A DNA stretch of 64,000 nucleotides from Necropsobacter rosorum (GCA_000751835.1 CCMQ01000026.1:1-64000); one strand, 5' to 3'; positions 18,860 through 28,122 are shown, counted from the first letter of the stretch. The notes: generated from the letters alone by a model not told the origin. Translations and numbers: made by a program.

Positions 18860-18874
18860 GTCCATATATATAGC
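18860..18874 (+). promoter_or_regulatory. Candidate AraC half-site upstream of araB-like gene
   Basis: GTCCATATATATAGC, within a stretch (18851-18877) resembling the E. coli araI half-site, lies 100 bp before the araB-like gene in the 224-bp gap after araC. The same element occurs inverted upstream of araF. No convincing sigma70 -35 is present in the gap, consistent with activation. Confidence 0.5.
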
Positions 18875-18974
18875 GGTTTCCCCCCTACCTCTCAGGATGA
18901 AATTGCGATTAACATTTCCCTTATCCTAAACCGCAGGTATCATTGATTCGCTCACATATCGTTAAGGGGGAAAT

Positions 18975-20576
18975 ATGCAGTCTAACAAAGCGCTTATTGA
19001 TAGCGGCGACACCGCTATCGGCATTGAATTCGGTTCCACGCGAATCAAAGCGGTACTGGTTGATCAACAGGGCAATATATTGGCAAGCGGTGGCGTAAAC
19101 TGGGAAAATCAGTTTATCGACGGCATCTGGACCTATTCCCAACAGGCTATCCGGCAGGGCTTACAGCAGGCTTATCAGGCGCTGGCACAATCGGTGCGGC
19201 AGCAATATCATACGAATCTGACCTCGGCGCGGGCGATCGGTATCAGCGGTATGATGCACGGCTATCTGCCGTTCGACAGCCAAAATAACCTACTGGTGCC
19301 GTTTCGTACCTGGCGCAATAATTTTACCGCAGAATCGTCGCAAAAACTGACCGCACTTTTTAATTATCCTATCCCGCAGCGCTGGAGTATCGCCCACCTG
19401 TATCAGGCGATTCTGCGCCGGGAAGCGCATGTGGCGCACATTGATTATCTCACCACTTTAGCCGGCTATGTGCATTGGCTGCTCAGCGGAGAAAAAGTGT
19501 TGGGCATCGGCGAGGCCTCGGGCATGTTTCCGATTGATCCGCACACGCAATCTTATCAGCAATCCATGCTGGATGACTTTGACAAGCTTATCGCCGCGCA
19601 GAATTATCGCTGGAAAATCAAACAGATCCTACCGCGGGTGTTAGTCGCCGGACAATGCGCGGGCTGTCTCACCGACGCGGGCGCACGCTTGCTGGATCCG
19701 AGCGGGCAGCTACAGGCCGGCATTAAAATGTGTCCGCCGGAAGGCGACGCCGGCACGGGAATGGTCGCCACTAACAGTATCAGAGAAACCACCGGCAATA
19801 TTTCCGTCGGTACCTCCGCTTTTGCCATGGTCGTGCTGGAAAAGGCGCTGTCAAACGTATATGAACAACTGGATATGGTCACCACGCCGGCGGGCAAACC
19901 GGTGGCGATGGCGCACGCCAATAACTGCACATCGGACATTAATGCGTGGATCGCGCTTTTTCACCAAACACTGACGGTATTCGGCGTGAAAGCGGATATT
20001 GATCAGGTCTATGAAACATTGTTCCTGCATGCGCTGGAAGGCGATGCCGACTGCGGCGGACTTTTATCTTACGGTTTTTATTCCGGCGAACACAACGTCG
20101 GTTTAACGGCGGGCTGCCCGACCTTTATGCACCCGGCAAACAGCCGGTTTAACCTTGCCAATTTTATCCGCGTTCATCTCTACAGCGCGTTCGGCGCGAT
20201 GAAACTGGGAATGGACATTTTGATGCAGCGGGAAAACGTAGCCGTCACGCAAATTCTTGCCCACGGCGGCATGTTCAAAACCAAACAGGTTGCCTCGCAC
20301 ATTCTGGCCGGCGCACTTAACGTGCCGATTGCGGTTATGAATACGGCGGCCGAGGGCGGCGCCTGGGGGATTGCTCTGCTGGCCAACTATCTGGCGTACG
20401 CCCCCGCTCAATCACTGGAACAGTATTTAAACGAAACGGTGTTTAAACAAACCGCACTTTCCGTCAGCCGGCCGGACTCGGCAACGGCGCAGGGATATGC
20501 GCGATTTATGCAGCGTTATGTGCGCGGTCTTCCCGTCGTCCAGGCCGCGGCAACATTCAGTTCGGATCAACAATAA
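18975..20576 (+). CDS. FGGY-family kinase, probable non-canonical L-ribulokinase
   Basis: A 533-residue FGGY carbohydrate kinase. By context it phosphorylates L-ribulose made by AraA. The phosphate-binding start IGIEFGSTRIKAVLVD and the C-terminal ILAHGGMFKTKQVA and AAEGGAWGIALLA regions place it in the superfamily. The sequence does not resemble E. coli AraB (566 residues), however, and looks like a separate ribulokinase-type branch sometimes annotated as xylulokinase. It is preceded by AAGGGGGAAAT and followed 33 bp later by araA. Two uptake signals lie inside (19350-19358, 20451-20459). Kinase activity is near certain; L-ribulose specificity is inferred from linkage to araA and araFGH. Confidence 0.8.
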   Translation: MQSNKALIDSGDTAIGIEFGSTRIKAVLVDQQGNILASGGVNWENQFIDGIWTYSQQAIRQGLQQAYQALAQSVRQQYHTNLTSARAIGISGMMHGYLPFDSQNNLLVPFRTWRNNFTAESSQKLTALFNYPIPQRWSIAHLYQAILRREAHVAHIDYLTTLAGYVHWLLSGEKVLGIGEASGMFPIDPHTQSYQQSMLDDFDKLIAAQNYRWKIKQILPRVLVAGQCAGCLTDAGARLLDPSGQLQAGIKMCPPEGDAGTGMVATNSIRETTGNISVGTSAFAMVVLEKALSNVYEQLDMVTTPAGKPVAMAHANNCTSDINAWIALFHQTLTVFGVKADIDQVYETLFLHALEGDADCGGLLSYGFYSGEHNVGLTAGCPTFMHPANSRFNLANFIRVHLYSAFGAMKLGMDILMQRENVAVTQILAHGGMFKTKQVASHILAGALNVPIAVMNTAAEGGAWGIALLANYLAYAPAQSLEQYLNETVFKQTALSVSRPDSATAQGYARFMQRYVRGLPVVQAAATFSSDQQ

Positions 20577-20609
20577 CGGGATTCGGTTTATATCGTAAGG
20601 AGCATTGCA

Positions 20610-22097
20610 ATGGAATTTATCAAGCAACTGGAAGTCTGGTTTATCGTCGGCAGCCAGCATCTTTATGGCGAACAAGCATTACGGCAGGTAAACCGGCATG
20701 CCGAACAGATTACCGCTTATCTTAACCGGCAACAGCCGTTTATTCAGATTAAATTAAAAGCGCCGGCCACCTGCGCGGAAGATATTCTCGCGCTGTGTCA
20801 GGCGGCGAACAATACCGACCGCTGTGCCGGAATCATCGCCTGGATGCACACCTTCTCGCCGGCGAAAATGTGGATTGCCGGCTTATCCCAGCTGAGCAAA
20901 CCGCTGCTACAGTTTCATACTCAATTCAACCGGAACATTCCCTGGAATGACATTGATATGGATTATATGAACCTGCACCAAACCGCCCATGGTGATCGTG
21001 AATTCGGCTTTCTGGCGGCAAGACTGCGCAAACCGCGCACCATTGTGGTCGGTCACTGGCAAGCGGCGGCGGTACGGCAAAAACTGGATCGCTGGATGCG
21101 CGTCATCGCCGCGATTTACGATCAAAAACACCTAAAAGTGGCGCGCTTCGGCGACAATATGCGCGAAGTGGCGGTGACCGAAGGCGATAAAGTGGCGGCG
21201 CAAATCACATTCGGTTACAGCGTGAACGGCTATGGCGTCTATCAATTGGCTGACGCCGTTAATCAGGTAAAAGAAGAAGATATTGCCGCCTTAGTCAAAG
21301 AATACGAAACCGATTATCAACTGGTCGACAGTTTGCGGAAAAACGGCGCAAAACGCACCGCACTTTTAGACAGCGCGCGTATTGAATTGGGCTTAAAGGC
21401 ATTCTTGCAACAAGGCGGTTTCAACGCCTTTACCGATACCTTTGAAAACCTCAACGGTCTGAAACAGTTACCCGGCCTGCCGGTTCAGCGTTTAATGGCG
21501 CAAGGCTACGGCTTCGGCGCAGAAGGCGACTGGAAAACCGCGGCGCTGGTACGCGCGCTGAAAGTGATGAGCGACGGCTTAGGGCAAGGCACCTCCTTTA
21601 TGGAAGATTATACCTACGATCTGGACGACAATAACGAAGTGGTGCTGGGCGCGCATATGCTTGAAGTCTGCCCGTCTATCGCACGGGACAAACCGGTGCT
21701 GGATATTAAACCGCTGGGCATCGGCGGCAAGGACGATCCGCCCCGTTTAATCTTCAGCGCCAAAGCCGGCCCGGCAATCAACGCCACCATCGTGGATATG
21801 GGCAATCGCTTCCGGCTGATCGTAGCCGATCTGAACGCCATCGAAAAACCGCAGGAAATGCCGCACTTACCGGTGGGCCATGCCTTCTGGCAATTACAGC
21901 CGAATTTTGATGTGGGCACGCAAGCCTGGATTCTTGCCGGCGGCGCACATCACAGCGTGTTCAGTCTGGCTATCGACGCCGATATGCTGCAAACTTTCGC
22001 TGATTATTTCGGTATCGAGTTTATCCATATCAACCGCCGCACCACACTTGCCGAGCTAAAAAACCAGCTACGTTGGAACGACGCGGCATACGCATAA
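20610..22097 (+). CDS. araA: L-arabinose isomerase AraA
   Basis: A 495-residue manganese-dependent isomerase converting L-arabinose to L-ribulose in the cytoplasm. Landmarks are the N-terminal EVWFIVGSQHLYGEQAL, GIIAWMHTFSPAKMWI, GEGDW-type region (GFGAEGDWKTAALVRALKVM) with the metal-ligand Glu, EDYTYDL, GAHMLEVCPSI and GGAHHSVFS with the metal-ligand His. Length and text fit the E. coli enzyme (500). Preceded by AAGGAGC. No araD follows: the next gene is convergent. L-ribulose-5-phosphate epimerase must therefore be encoded elsewhere, for example by an araD or ulaF paralogue. Confidence 0.96.
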   Translation: MEFIKQLEVWFIVGSQHLYGEQALRQVNRHAEQITAYLNRQQPFIQIKLKAPATCAEDILALCQAANNTDRCAGIIAWMHTFSPAKMWIAGLSQLSKPLLQFHTQFNRNIPWNDIDMDYMNLHQTAHGDREFGFLAARLRKPRTIVVGHWQAAAVRQKLDRWMRVIAAIYDQKHLKVARFGDNMREVAVTEGDKVAAQITFGYSVNGYGVYQLADAVNQVKEEDIAALVKEYETDYQLVDSLRKNGAKRTALLDSARIELGLKAFLQQGGFNAFTDTFENLNGLKQLPGLPVQRLMAQGYGFGAEGDWKTAALVRALKVMSDGLGQGTSFMEDYTYDLDDNNEVVLGAHMLEVCPSIARDKPVLDIKPLGIGGKDDPPRLIFSAKAGPAINATIVDMGNRFRLIVADLNAIEKPQEMPHLPVGHAFWQLQPNFDVGTQAWILAGGAHHSVFSLAIDADMLQTFADYFGIEFIHINRRTTLAELKNQLRWNDAAYA

Positions 22098-22171
22098 ACT
22101 GCTTGATGCGGGGAAAACGCAGACGAAAACATAAAACGGGTAATGTGGAAATATCGGTGATGTTTTGACAG

Positions 22172-22187
22172 TGTGACAGGCATCACT
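22172..22187. promoter_or_regulatory. CRP-like palindrome between convergent genes
   Basis: TGTGACAGGCATCACT matches the TGTGA-N6-TCACA core in 9 of 10 positions but lies 75 bp after araA in a gap between two convergent genes. No protein gene starts near it, so it is either fortuitous or serves an unannotated transcript. Confidence 0.35.
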
Positions 22188-22243
22188 GATAACCATAGCG
22201 AACTACGCCACATATAAAACGCTGATAAGCAGATGTCATACCG

Positions 22244-23503
22244 CTAAAATTTATAATCCTTTTTATCAATCCCGTATTTTCGCATACGCAAGTACAGTTT
22301 CTTGCGTGGGATATCTAAATACGCCGCCACATCGTTAATTCGTCCCTGATAAAAAATCAACGCATCTTCAATAATTTGTTTCTCGTATTCTTCAATTTGA
22401 TCATGTAAAGGATTAACGGTTTCCGGCTTAATAATCGTTGCCGGCAAACCCGTGTGGATACTTTGCTGTGAAAACAGTCCGATAGAATATAACGCGGCTA
22501 CGTTAATCAGCTCCTTTACATTTCCCGGCCATGCCAGCGTCATCAAATGGCGCAATAATTTTTTAGATGGTTCAATATATTCTTTATTCAGTTTTGCACA
22601 ATTACTACGAACATAATGATTAAAAATGGCGGGAATATCGGCCGGATGTTTTTTCAGCGCTTGTAATTCCACTTGTGTATGAATCAATAGATAATATAAT
22701 TCGGGATTTAATGATTGCTGCGAAATAAGTGACAGTAACGATAAATCACTAATAATAATTAAACGTACGCTTTTTGCATCAGAATTTAATTTATTCGCCA
22801 GATATTGCTGTTCCGCATCGGATAAATAATGAATGTTTTTAAGAATAAGAGATGTTTGTTTCGCCTGTAACAGCAAATTTTCAATATCAGTTGAGGTATC
22901 CGGTAAACATTCGTAGTACACAAATGGCGATTTTTTGTATTCGCTCAGTTTATGCAGATAAGTCGCAGCCAGATGTCGCCCGGTTCCAATCTGCCCCCAC
23001 AAAAAAACCGGTATGTTACTGCAAGCCAGCTTTTGCAGCTGATGACGTAAAGATTGAATATATTCAGTATTACCAATAAATTTTTCATTCAGCTTATCCA
23101 ATTGCCACTGACGTCGTTCGATAATCCGTATGCGCGTATCTAAAGCCCGCTTGACTTGAACTAATAATCTTTCCGGGGATAACGGCTTTTCTAAAAAATC
23201 AAGCGCGCCTTTTTTCACGGCCTCAACCGCCATTGGAATATCGCCGTGTCCGGTAATCATCATAACGGGAATCTGAGAATCTGTGTGCATAATCTGTTCC
23301 AGAACCTGTAATCCTGATATATCGGGCAAAAGTACATCGCACAATACGACACCCGGCCAACATGCCGGAAGTGACGGTAAAAAACGTTTCGGATCCGCAA
23401 TTGCCAATACCCGATAACCTTCCTGACTAAGCAAATCCTGGTAAGATTCCAAAATATCGATATCATCATCAATAAGTAATACATTACAATCTTCAATTTG
23501 CAT
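22244..23503 (-). CDS. PgtA/DctD-like response regulator with degenerate AAA+ domain
   Basis: A 419-residue regulator built like NtrC-family proteins. A receiver (LLIDDDIDILES, phosphorylation site CDVLLPDISG, lysine in FLEKPLS) is followed by an AAA+-like middle domain and a C-terminal Fis-type HTH (INDVAAYLDIPRKKLYLRMRKYG). The middle domain is degraded. The P-loop reads GQIGTGRH where GESGTGKE is expected, the Walker B region reads SLILKNIHYL without Asp-Glu, and no GAFTGA sigma54-contact motif is present. It therefore cannot be a normal sigma54 activator, in line with the scarcity of RpoN in Pasteurellaceae. Salmonella PgtA is a similar case. Its start overlaps the kinase gene's end. It probably activates the divergent afu-type operon. 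Confidence 0.82.
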   Translation of the reverse strand: MQIEDCNVLLIDDDIDILESYQDLLSQEGYRVLAIADPKRFLPSLPACWPGVVLCDVLLPDISGLQVLEQIMHTDSQIPVMMITGHGDIPMAVEAVKKGALDFLEKPLSPERLLVQVKRALDTRIRIIERRQWQLDKLNEKFIGNTEYIQSLRHQLQKLACSNIPVFLWGQIGTGRHLAATYLHKLSEYKKSPFVYYECLPDTSTDIENLLLQAKQTSLILKNIHYLSDAEQQYLANKLNSDAKSVRLIIISDLSLLSLISQQSLNPELYYLLIHTQVELQALKKHPADIPAIFNHYVRSNCAKLNKEYIEPSKKLLRHLMTLAWPGNVKELINVAALYSIGLFSQQSIHTGLPATIIKPETVNPLHDQIEEYEKQIIEDALIFYQGRINDVAAYLDIPRKKLYLRMRKYGIDKKDYKF

Positions 23504-25484
23504 TATCAGCTACCTTAAATGTCAATATAATCAATGCATTGTGTGTTAATGTCGAGGCAATCAACAATTCGCCCCGACAGTGTTGCATAATGGACTGACT
23601 AATGGATAAGCCTAAACCTAGGTTAATATCTTTACTAGAGGAAAACGGTTGTAATAATTTTTCAGTCAGAGACCAACCTTTTCCGTTATCAGATATCCAT
23701 AAACAAAGTGTATCCTTATCACTGTGCTGCTGAAAAACCTGAACATTCGGTTCAAAATGTTCGCAAGCCTCCAGCGAATTTAAAAATAAATTGACAAAAA
23801 CCTGCTCAATCAGCACATCTTCACCCAATACCTGTGGTAAATCAGGCGGGACGATGAGTCGGGCATGCCGGTTATGATGTTTGGATTCCAGCAATTCCCA
23901 CGCATTCTGAATACACTGATTAATATTGACGGTTTGTAATTTTCCCGATCCCTGACGAGAGAACTGGCGCAGCCGTTTAATAATTAATGCAATTCGTTCC
24001 ACCAAATCACTTAACTTATTTAAATAATTCAATGTAGCCGCATTATCTTGTTTATTCACCGTTCGTTTAGCACTGAATAGATACGCGTTCATCGCATTAA
24101 GCGGTTGCGTAATTTCATGACTGATAGAAGTCAACGTTTTTCCTACCACCGCTAATTTTGCGGTTTGCATCAGCTCATTTTGCGTACTGACTAACTCATT
24201 TTCAATCAGAATACGATGCTGAATTTCTTCCGTCAATATGTGATTGCGTCGTTCCAGTTCCTGATTTTTTTTATTCATTTCAAATAAAAAAAGTCGTAAC
24301 AACTTACCAATCCGACCTAATTCATCATGCCCATAGATAGGTACTTTCACATTTTGTTTACCTTTAGATAATTGAACTACAGCCTGATTCAACAGTTCAA
24401 AACGTTTAAGTAAACGTAAACGGATGTAGATAAAATTAACGGCAATCAACAAAATACAGGCAAATATCATGGAAATCAGCACTAAAATGCCATTAAACCG
24501 CGTACTTTTTTCTACAATACTATGTAATAAACGGAGTTGATTTTTACTGTTTCCGATCCGCTCATCAATTTGTTCACGAAAATCATGAAAATGCGTATTA
24601 CTTTGTTCCGTTAAGTACTTGCGCTCTTGCTCTAGATGGTATCTTTGTTGAAATAACGCAGGAAGTTCATGTCCGTTCAGCCCGATAGCAATCAATTCAT
24701 TGAGTATTTGCTGAATGGAATATGTCGATGAATGAATATCAAGTCGCTGAATACGATTATTCACTAATAAAGAAAGATAATTTAAATAATTATCCGAATC
24801 CATTGCCGAGTAAGGAATTGATTCCGTTAGCCGTTTTTTTAACTCAGTAATAATCTGCTCTTCATAATTCATCAGCTCATATACCAATAACAATTCTTGC
24901 TGAACTTGCTGTAATTGCTGAATATCGGGCGTATCTTTTACACCTTGCAGCAGTTGATTTGCCAATGTTGATTGCTGCCAGCTCATTTCCTGCAGCAATG
25001 CCGTAACATCACTATGAAAATCGTTATGTAACCAATTGATTCTGATACTCTGTTTATTTAGTTCATCTTTCAGCGTAAGCGTTAAGTTCATATTATCCGA
25101 GAACTGTTCTAATAACGCGGATAATTTATCCAGTAGTGTCAGCAGCACATAATCCGGATTATTATCCGCCTCAATCAACAGCGTCTTGCGTAAATCATTC
25201 AAATGTTTTTTCGTATGGTTATACCAAGTAATTTTTTCCGCCGTGGTTTTAACACCGATTAAACGTACAAACGCATTTTTCACCTCATTTAGCTGATCCT
25301 CCATATAAAAAGCAGCCTGTACTTTTGGAAAATCCTGATCCAGTGCAAAATTAATTTCTATTCGCTGTTGATGCCAAGTATAAAGACCTATCACACCAAC
25401 GAATAAACAAAGCAGCGCACTGACTAGAAATGATAATTGCAGCGTAATACTAATATCCAACCGTTTGAACCAGCGTTTTATCAT
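23493..25484 (-). CDS. PgtB/DctB-like sensor histidine kinase
   Basis: A 663-residue membrane kinase. TM1 is near residues 15-35. A long helical periplasmic domain rich in Gln and Leu (about 40-315) follows, with TM2 near 325-350 (LVLISMIFACILLIAVNFIY). Then come HAMP, a coiled coil, a HisKA box (SISHEITQPLNAMNAYLFSA, near residue 455, as in DctB) and an ATPase domain ending in the GLGLSISQSIM G box. It overlaps the regulator gene by 11 bp and the preceding binding-protein-like gene by 4 bp (ATGA), so the three are translated together. The arrangement matches PgtC-PgtB-PgtA of Salmonella, which senses phosphoglycerates and induces their transporter. Confidence 0.85.
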   Translation of the reverse strand: MIKRWFKRLDISITLQLSFLVSALLCLFVGVIGLYTWHQQRIEINFALDQDFPKVQAAFYMEDQLNEVKNAFVRLIGVKTTAEKITWYNHTKKHLNDLRKTLLIEADNNPDYVLLTLLDKLSALLEQFSDNMNLTLTLKDELNKQSIRINWLHNDFHSDVTALLQEMSWQQSTLANQLLQGVKDTPDIQQLQQVQQELLLVYELMNYEEQIITELKKRLTESIPYSAMDSDNYLNYLSLLVNNRIQRLDIHSSTYSIQQILNELIAIGLNGHELPALFQQRYHLEQERKYLTEQSNTHFHDFREQIDERIGNSKNQLRLLHSIVEKSTRFNGILVLISMIFACILLIAVNFIYIRLRLLKRFELLNQAVVQLSKGKQNVKVPIYGHDELGRIGKLLRLFLFEMNKKNQELERRNHILTEEIQHRILIENELVSTQNELMQTAKLAVVGKTLTSISHEITQPLNAMNAYLFSAKRTVNKQDNAATLNYLNKLSDLVERIALIIKRLRQFSRQGSGKLQTVNINQCIQNAWELLESKHHNRHARLIVPPDLPQVLGEDVLIEQVFVNLFLNSLEACEHFEPNVQVFQQHSDKDTLCLWISDNGKGWSLTEKLLQPFSSSKDINLGLGLSISQSIMQHCRGELLIASTLTHNALIILTFKVADNAN

Positions 25485-26716
25485 AATTTTTCCACGGCTT
25501 TAATAAATTCGATTTGCTGATTTATAAAGAACTGCTGCCAATGAAACAATTCCCGTTCCGGATTAAAATTATCCAAATACTGTGATTCGGACGATTGCTC
25601 CGCACTAACAGGAAGTGCGGTCAGAATTTTACACAATTCGGGCAACCGGCGATTTAATTGCCGCTCTTTCTGATAAAGCATTTTCCAGTTTTCTTGCAGC
25701 TGGTTAAGCCGATAAATGATTTGTTGTTCAAATAAGACCTTTACCAAATATTGCCGCTTAATCAACAAGTTATAATCAACTTTCGGCTGTGCTAATAAAT
25801 ATTTCTGGATATTGCTATTCGGTGAACTATCCGGCAGAGAGCGAATCGGCAGTTTTCCCATCTGTCCATCATTCAGGATCATTTGCCCCCGTTCACTTAA
25901 AATAAATTCGATAAATTTTTGCGCCTGCTCTTTTTTCCGACTGCGGTTCAAAATAGCAATAAACGTCGGCGAAACCGGAAAAGACTCAAAATACTGAAAT
26001 GTCAAATGTGCCGTATTCTTCTGTTTCAGAAGATAAGCATAATTATCTATCGTAATACCGACCGCGCCGATATTTGCCCGCACTTTATCCACCACTCCAA
26101 AGCTACGAGAAGAAACCGTACCTGCATTTGCCATAATCTGATGAATTAATTCCCAACCTGACTGCCAACCATATTTTTGCAGCAACGCCTCAATAATAAT
26201 GTGATTGGTGTCCGAACGGGTCGGGCTGCTGATCATAATCATGCCTTGCATATTCGGATCAGTTAAATCCTGCCAAGAGGTCGGTGCAGATATCTTTCGT
26301 TGCGCCAATAACGCCGTATTGACTAACATGCCGTATCCTGACAAGGCAAACGCGAGAGTCGTATTTTGCAACAGAGAAGGAACAAATTGCTTATCGTAAC
26401 GATTTAATGCTGCCGGTAGCGCAGCGAGTCGTTGCTTTTCCTGCAAATTATAAAATAACATCGGGGAAGAACTCAGAATAAGGTCAACCTCCACATTATT
26501 AGGTTTTTCCGAAGACAATAACTGATTAAGGGATGAGCTGGTCCGATTTAACGTCGTCACCTGAAACGCCCCCGGCTGTTTATTCCACTCATTCAGCAGA
26601 TGCGCAATCCCCTCCGGGGAAAACGTAGTACCGATGACCAACTCGTTAGCCGAGCTAATTAAAGTACATATGCTGAATAAGAACGTAATGAAACAATATT
26701 TTACCCGATACCACAT
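25481..26716 (-). CDS. PgtC-like periplasmic sensor-accessory binding protein
   Basis: A 411-residue exported protein resembling iron/sugar-phosphate class solute-binding proteins (LVIGTTFSPEGIAHLLNEW, VDLILSSSPMLFYN, ARANIGAVGITIDNYAYL-like region). The C-terminal extension is unlike that of transport proteins (about 330-411). I start it at MWYRVKYCFITFLFSICTL, a clear signal peptide. A longer frame adds 28 residues without one. It is first in a three-gene operon with the kinase and regulator, so it probably presents a ligand to the kinase, as proposed for PgtC. Together with the afuA-type gene across the divergent gap, the locus has two binding proteins: one for sensing and one for transport. 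Confidence 0.78.
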   Translation of the reverse strand: MWYRVKYCFITFLFSICTLISSANELVIGTTFSPEGIAHLLNEWNKQPGAFQVTTLNRTSSSLNQLLSSEKPNNVEVDLILSSSPMLFYNLQEKQRLAALPAALNRYDKQFVPSLLQNTTLAFALSGYGMLVNTALLAQRKISAPTSWQDLTDPNMQGMIMISSPTRSDTNHIIIEALLQKYGWQSGWELIHQIMANAGTVSSRSFGVVDKVRANIGAVGITIDNYAYLLKQKNTAHLTFQYFESFPVSPTFIAILNRSRKKEQAQKFIEFILSERGQMILNDGQMGKLPIRSLPDSSPNSNIQKYLLAQPKVDYNLLIKRQYLVKVLFEQQIIYRLNQLQENWKMLYQKERQLNRRLPELCKILTALPVSAEQSSESQYLDNFNPERELFHWQQFFINQQIEFIKAVEKL

Positions 26717-27108
26717 TATGATTTCCCAAGCACAATCCGGATAACTTATCTTATCGAAAAAAATATCAGAAAATGCAGATATTTTTGTGATCAGATTCAA
26801 AAAAATAAAATATATATTTCAATAACTTCAGCAAAATATTGAGTTATTTTTGACCCATTTCCCATCAAAGAATACGAAATTTGGGTAAAAACTTTCCAAT
26901 GTGATTATTTTATCTTATCAAACATGATAAATTCGTCCTTTTTTGACCGGCTTTGGAATAAATTTGAAATAAAAGTGCGGTCTTTTTTTTTGTATTTTTT
27001 CAGCATATCTTTGTTTTCAGTTTCATTTGAAATGAAACGGCCCACAGCAAGCATTATCTCATCACCATATTTTCGTTAATTTTATCAATAGGTAATAAGG
27101 AGCAAATC
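26717..27108. promoter_or_regulatory. Divergent control region, pgtC-like / afuA
   Basis: AT-rich 392-bp interval without a gene. An imperfect dyad, ACCCATTTC / GAAATTTGGGT (26853-26886), is a plausible regulator target. A perfect TTATCA-N4-TGATAA dyad (26915-26930) follows. An uptake signal with a T-run (26973-26989) lies before afuA. TTGACC occurs at 26943-26948, but no good -10 sits at the right distance, which suits an activated promoter. AATAAGGAGCAA is the afuA ribosome-binding site. Confidence 0.5.
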
Positions 27109-28098
27109 ATGAATAAAAAATTATCTTTCGCCGTAATTGCCTTAGGTTTAGGCATAGCATTAAACACCTTTGCCAATACGAATGAAAAACTCATTGTCTA
27201 TACATCGATGAAAGAATCACTGATTGGTGCGCTTAAAACACAATTTAACGCCAAATATCCCGAAGTGGAAATGGATTATCAATCCGCCGGTGCCGGCAAG
27301 TTAATGGCGAAAATCGCCGCAGAAAAAGAATCCGGTCAAATTATGGCGGATATTATCTGGACCAGTGAAGTTCCCGATTTCTTTAAGATGAAAGACAACG
27401 GCATGCTGGAACCTTACATATCGAAAGAAATCGAGCATATTGTCAATCCGATTCCTAATTTTGACGGCTCATTCACTCCAATCCGTTTAGGCACATTAGG
27501 CATTGCCTATAATACGCGCTTTGTCAAAACACCGCCGGCTCAATGGTCCGACATTTTAGATAAAAAATATAAAGGCGCGTTCGGAATTGCCAACCCGGCA
27601 TTATCCGGCACCTCTTACATGAGCGTGGCATTATTGAAATCCGCATTCGGCTGGGAATTCTTTGAGAAAATGAAAGAGAACAAAGGAAAAGTGGGTAAAG
27701 GCTCCGGACAGGTGGTGGACGATACGGCATCCGGCGATTTGCTGGCTTCTTTAGCCGTTGATTATATAACCAACGATAAAATCAAAAAAGGGGCGCAGCT
27801 AAAATTAGTCTATCCACAAGAAATGTTGGTTATCCCAAGTCCTGCCGCGATTTTTAAAGGCACTAAAAACTTAGCGACCGCACAGAAATTCATTGATTTT
27901 CTCCTCTCTGAAGACGCACAAAAAATTATTGCGCAAGAAGGCACCTTACCGGTAAGAAAAGATGTTGCACCGTTGGAAAGTATGCCATCGGTCGAAGATG
28001 CCATTAATCGCGCAATTCCGATTGATTACCAGTCAATCTTATCTGAAAAAGAAAATACCGTGAAAAAATTTAGCCAGATTCTTCAAGGTCGTAACTAA
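27109..28098 (+). CDS. afuA: AfuA-type periplasmic sugar-phosphate binding protein
   Basis: A 329-residue binding protein with a signal peptide ending near residue 22 (NTFA, then NTNEK). The LIVYTSMKESLIGALKTQF start and the SAGAGKLMAKIAAEKESGQIMADI region are characteristic of AfuA. This protein was first annotated as an iron-binding protein. In Actinobacillus pleuropneumoniae and relatives it was later shown to bind hexose phosphates such as glucose 6-phosphate. It starts the operon afuA-ATPase-permease-ATPase, divergent from a Pgt-like sensing operon. The context favours phosphorylated carbohydrates over ferric iron, though phosphoglycerate-like ligands are equally possible. No tyrosine pair typical of FbpA iron sites was obvious by eye. 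Confidence 0.85.
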   Translation: MNKKLSFAVIALGLGIALNTFANTNEKLIVYTSMKESLIGALKTQFNAKYPEVEMDYQSAGAGKLMAKIAAEKESGQIMADIIWTSEVPDFFKMKDNGMLEPYISKEIEHIVNPIPNFDGSFTPIRLGTLGIAYNTRFVKTPPAQWSDILDKKYKGAFGIANPALSGTSYMSVALLKSAFGWEFFEKMKENKGKVGKGSGQVVDDTASGDLLASLAVDYITNDKIKKGAQLKLVYPQEMLVIPSPAAIFKGTKNLATAQKFIDFLLSEDAQKIIAQEGTLPVRKDVAPLESMPSVEDAINRAIPIDYQSILSEKENTVKKFSQILQGRN

Positions 28099-28122
28099 CC
28101 CTCAATAAACAGGATGTGTATT

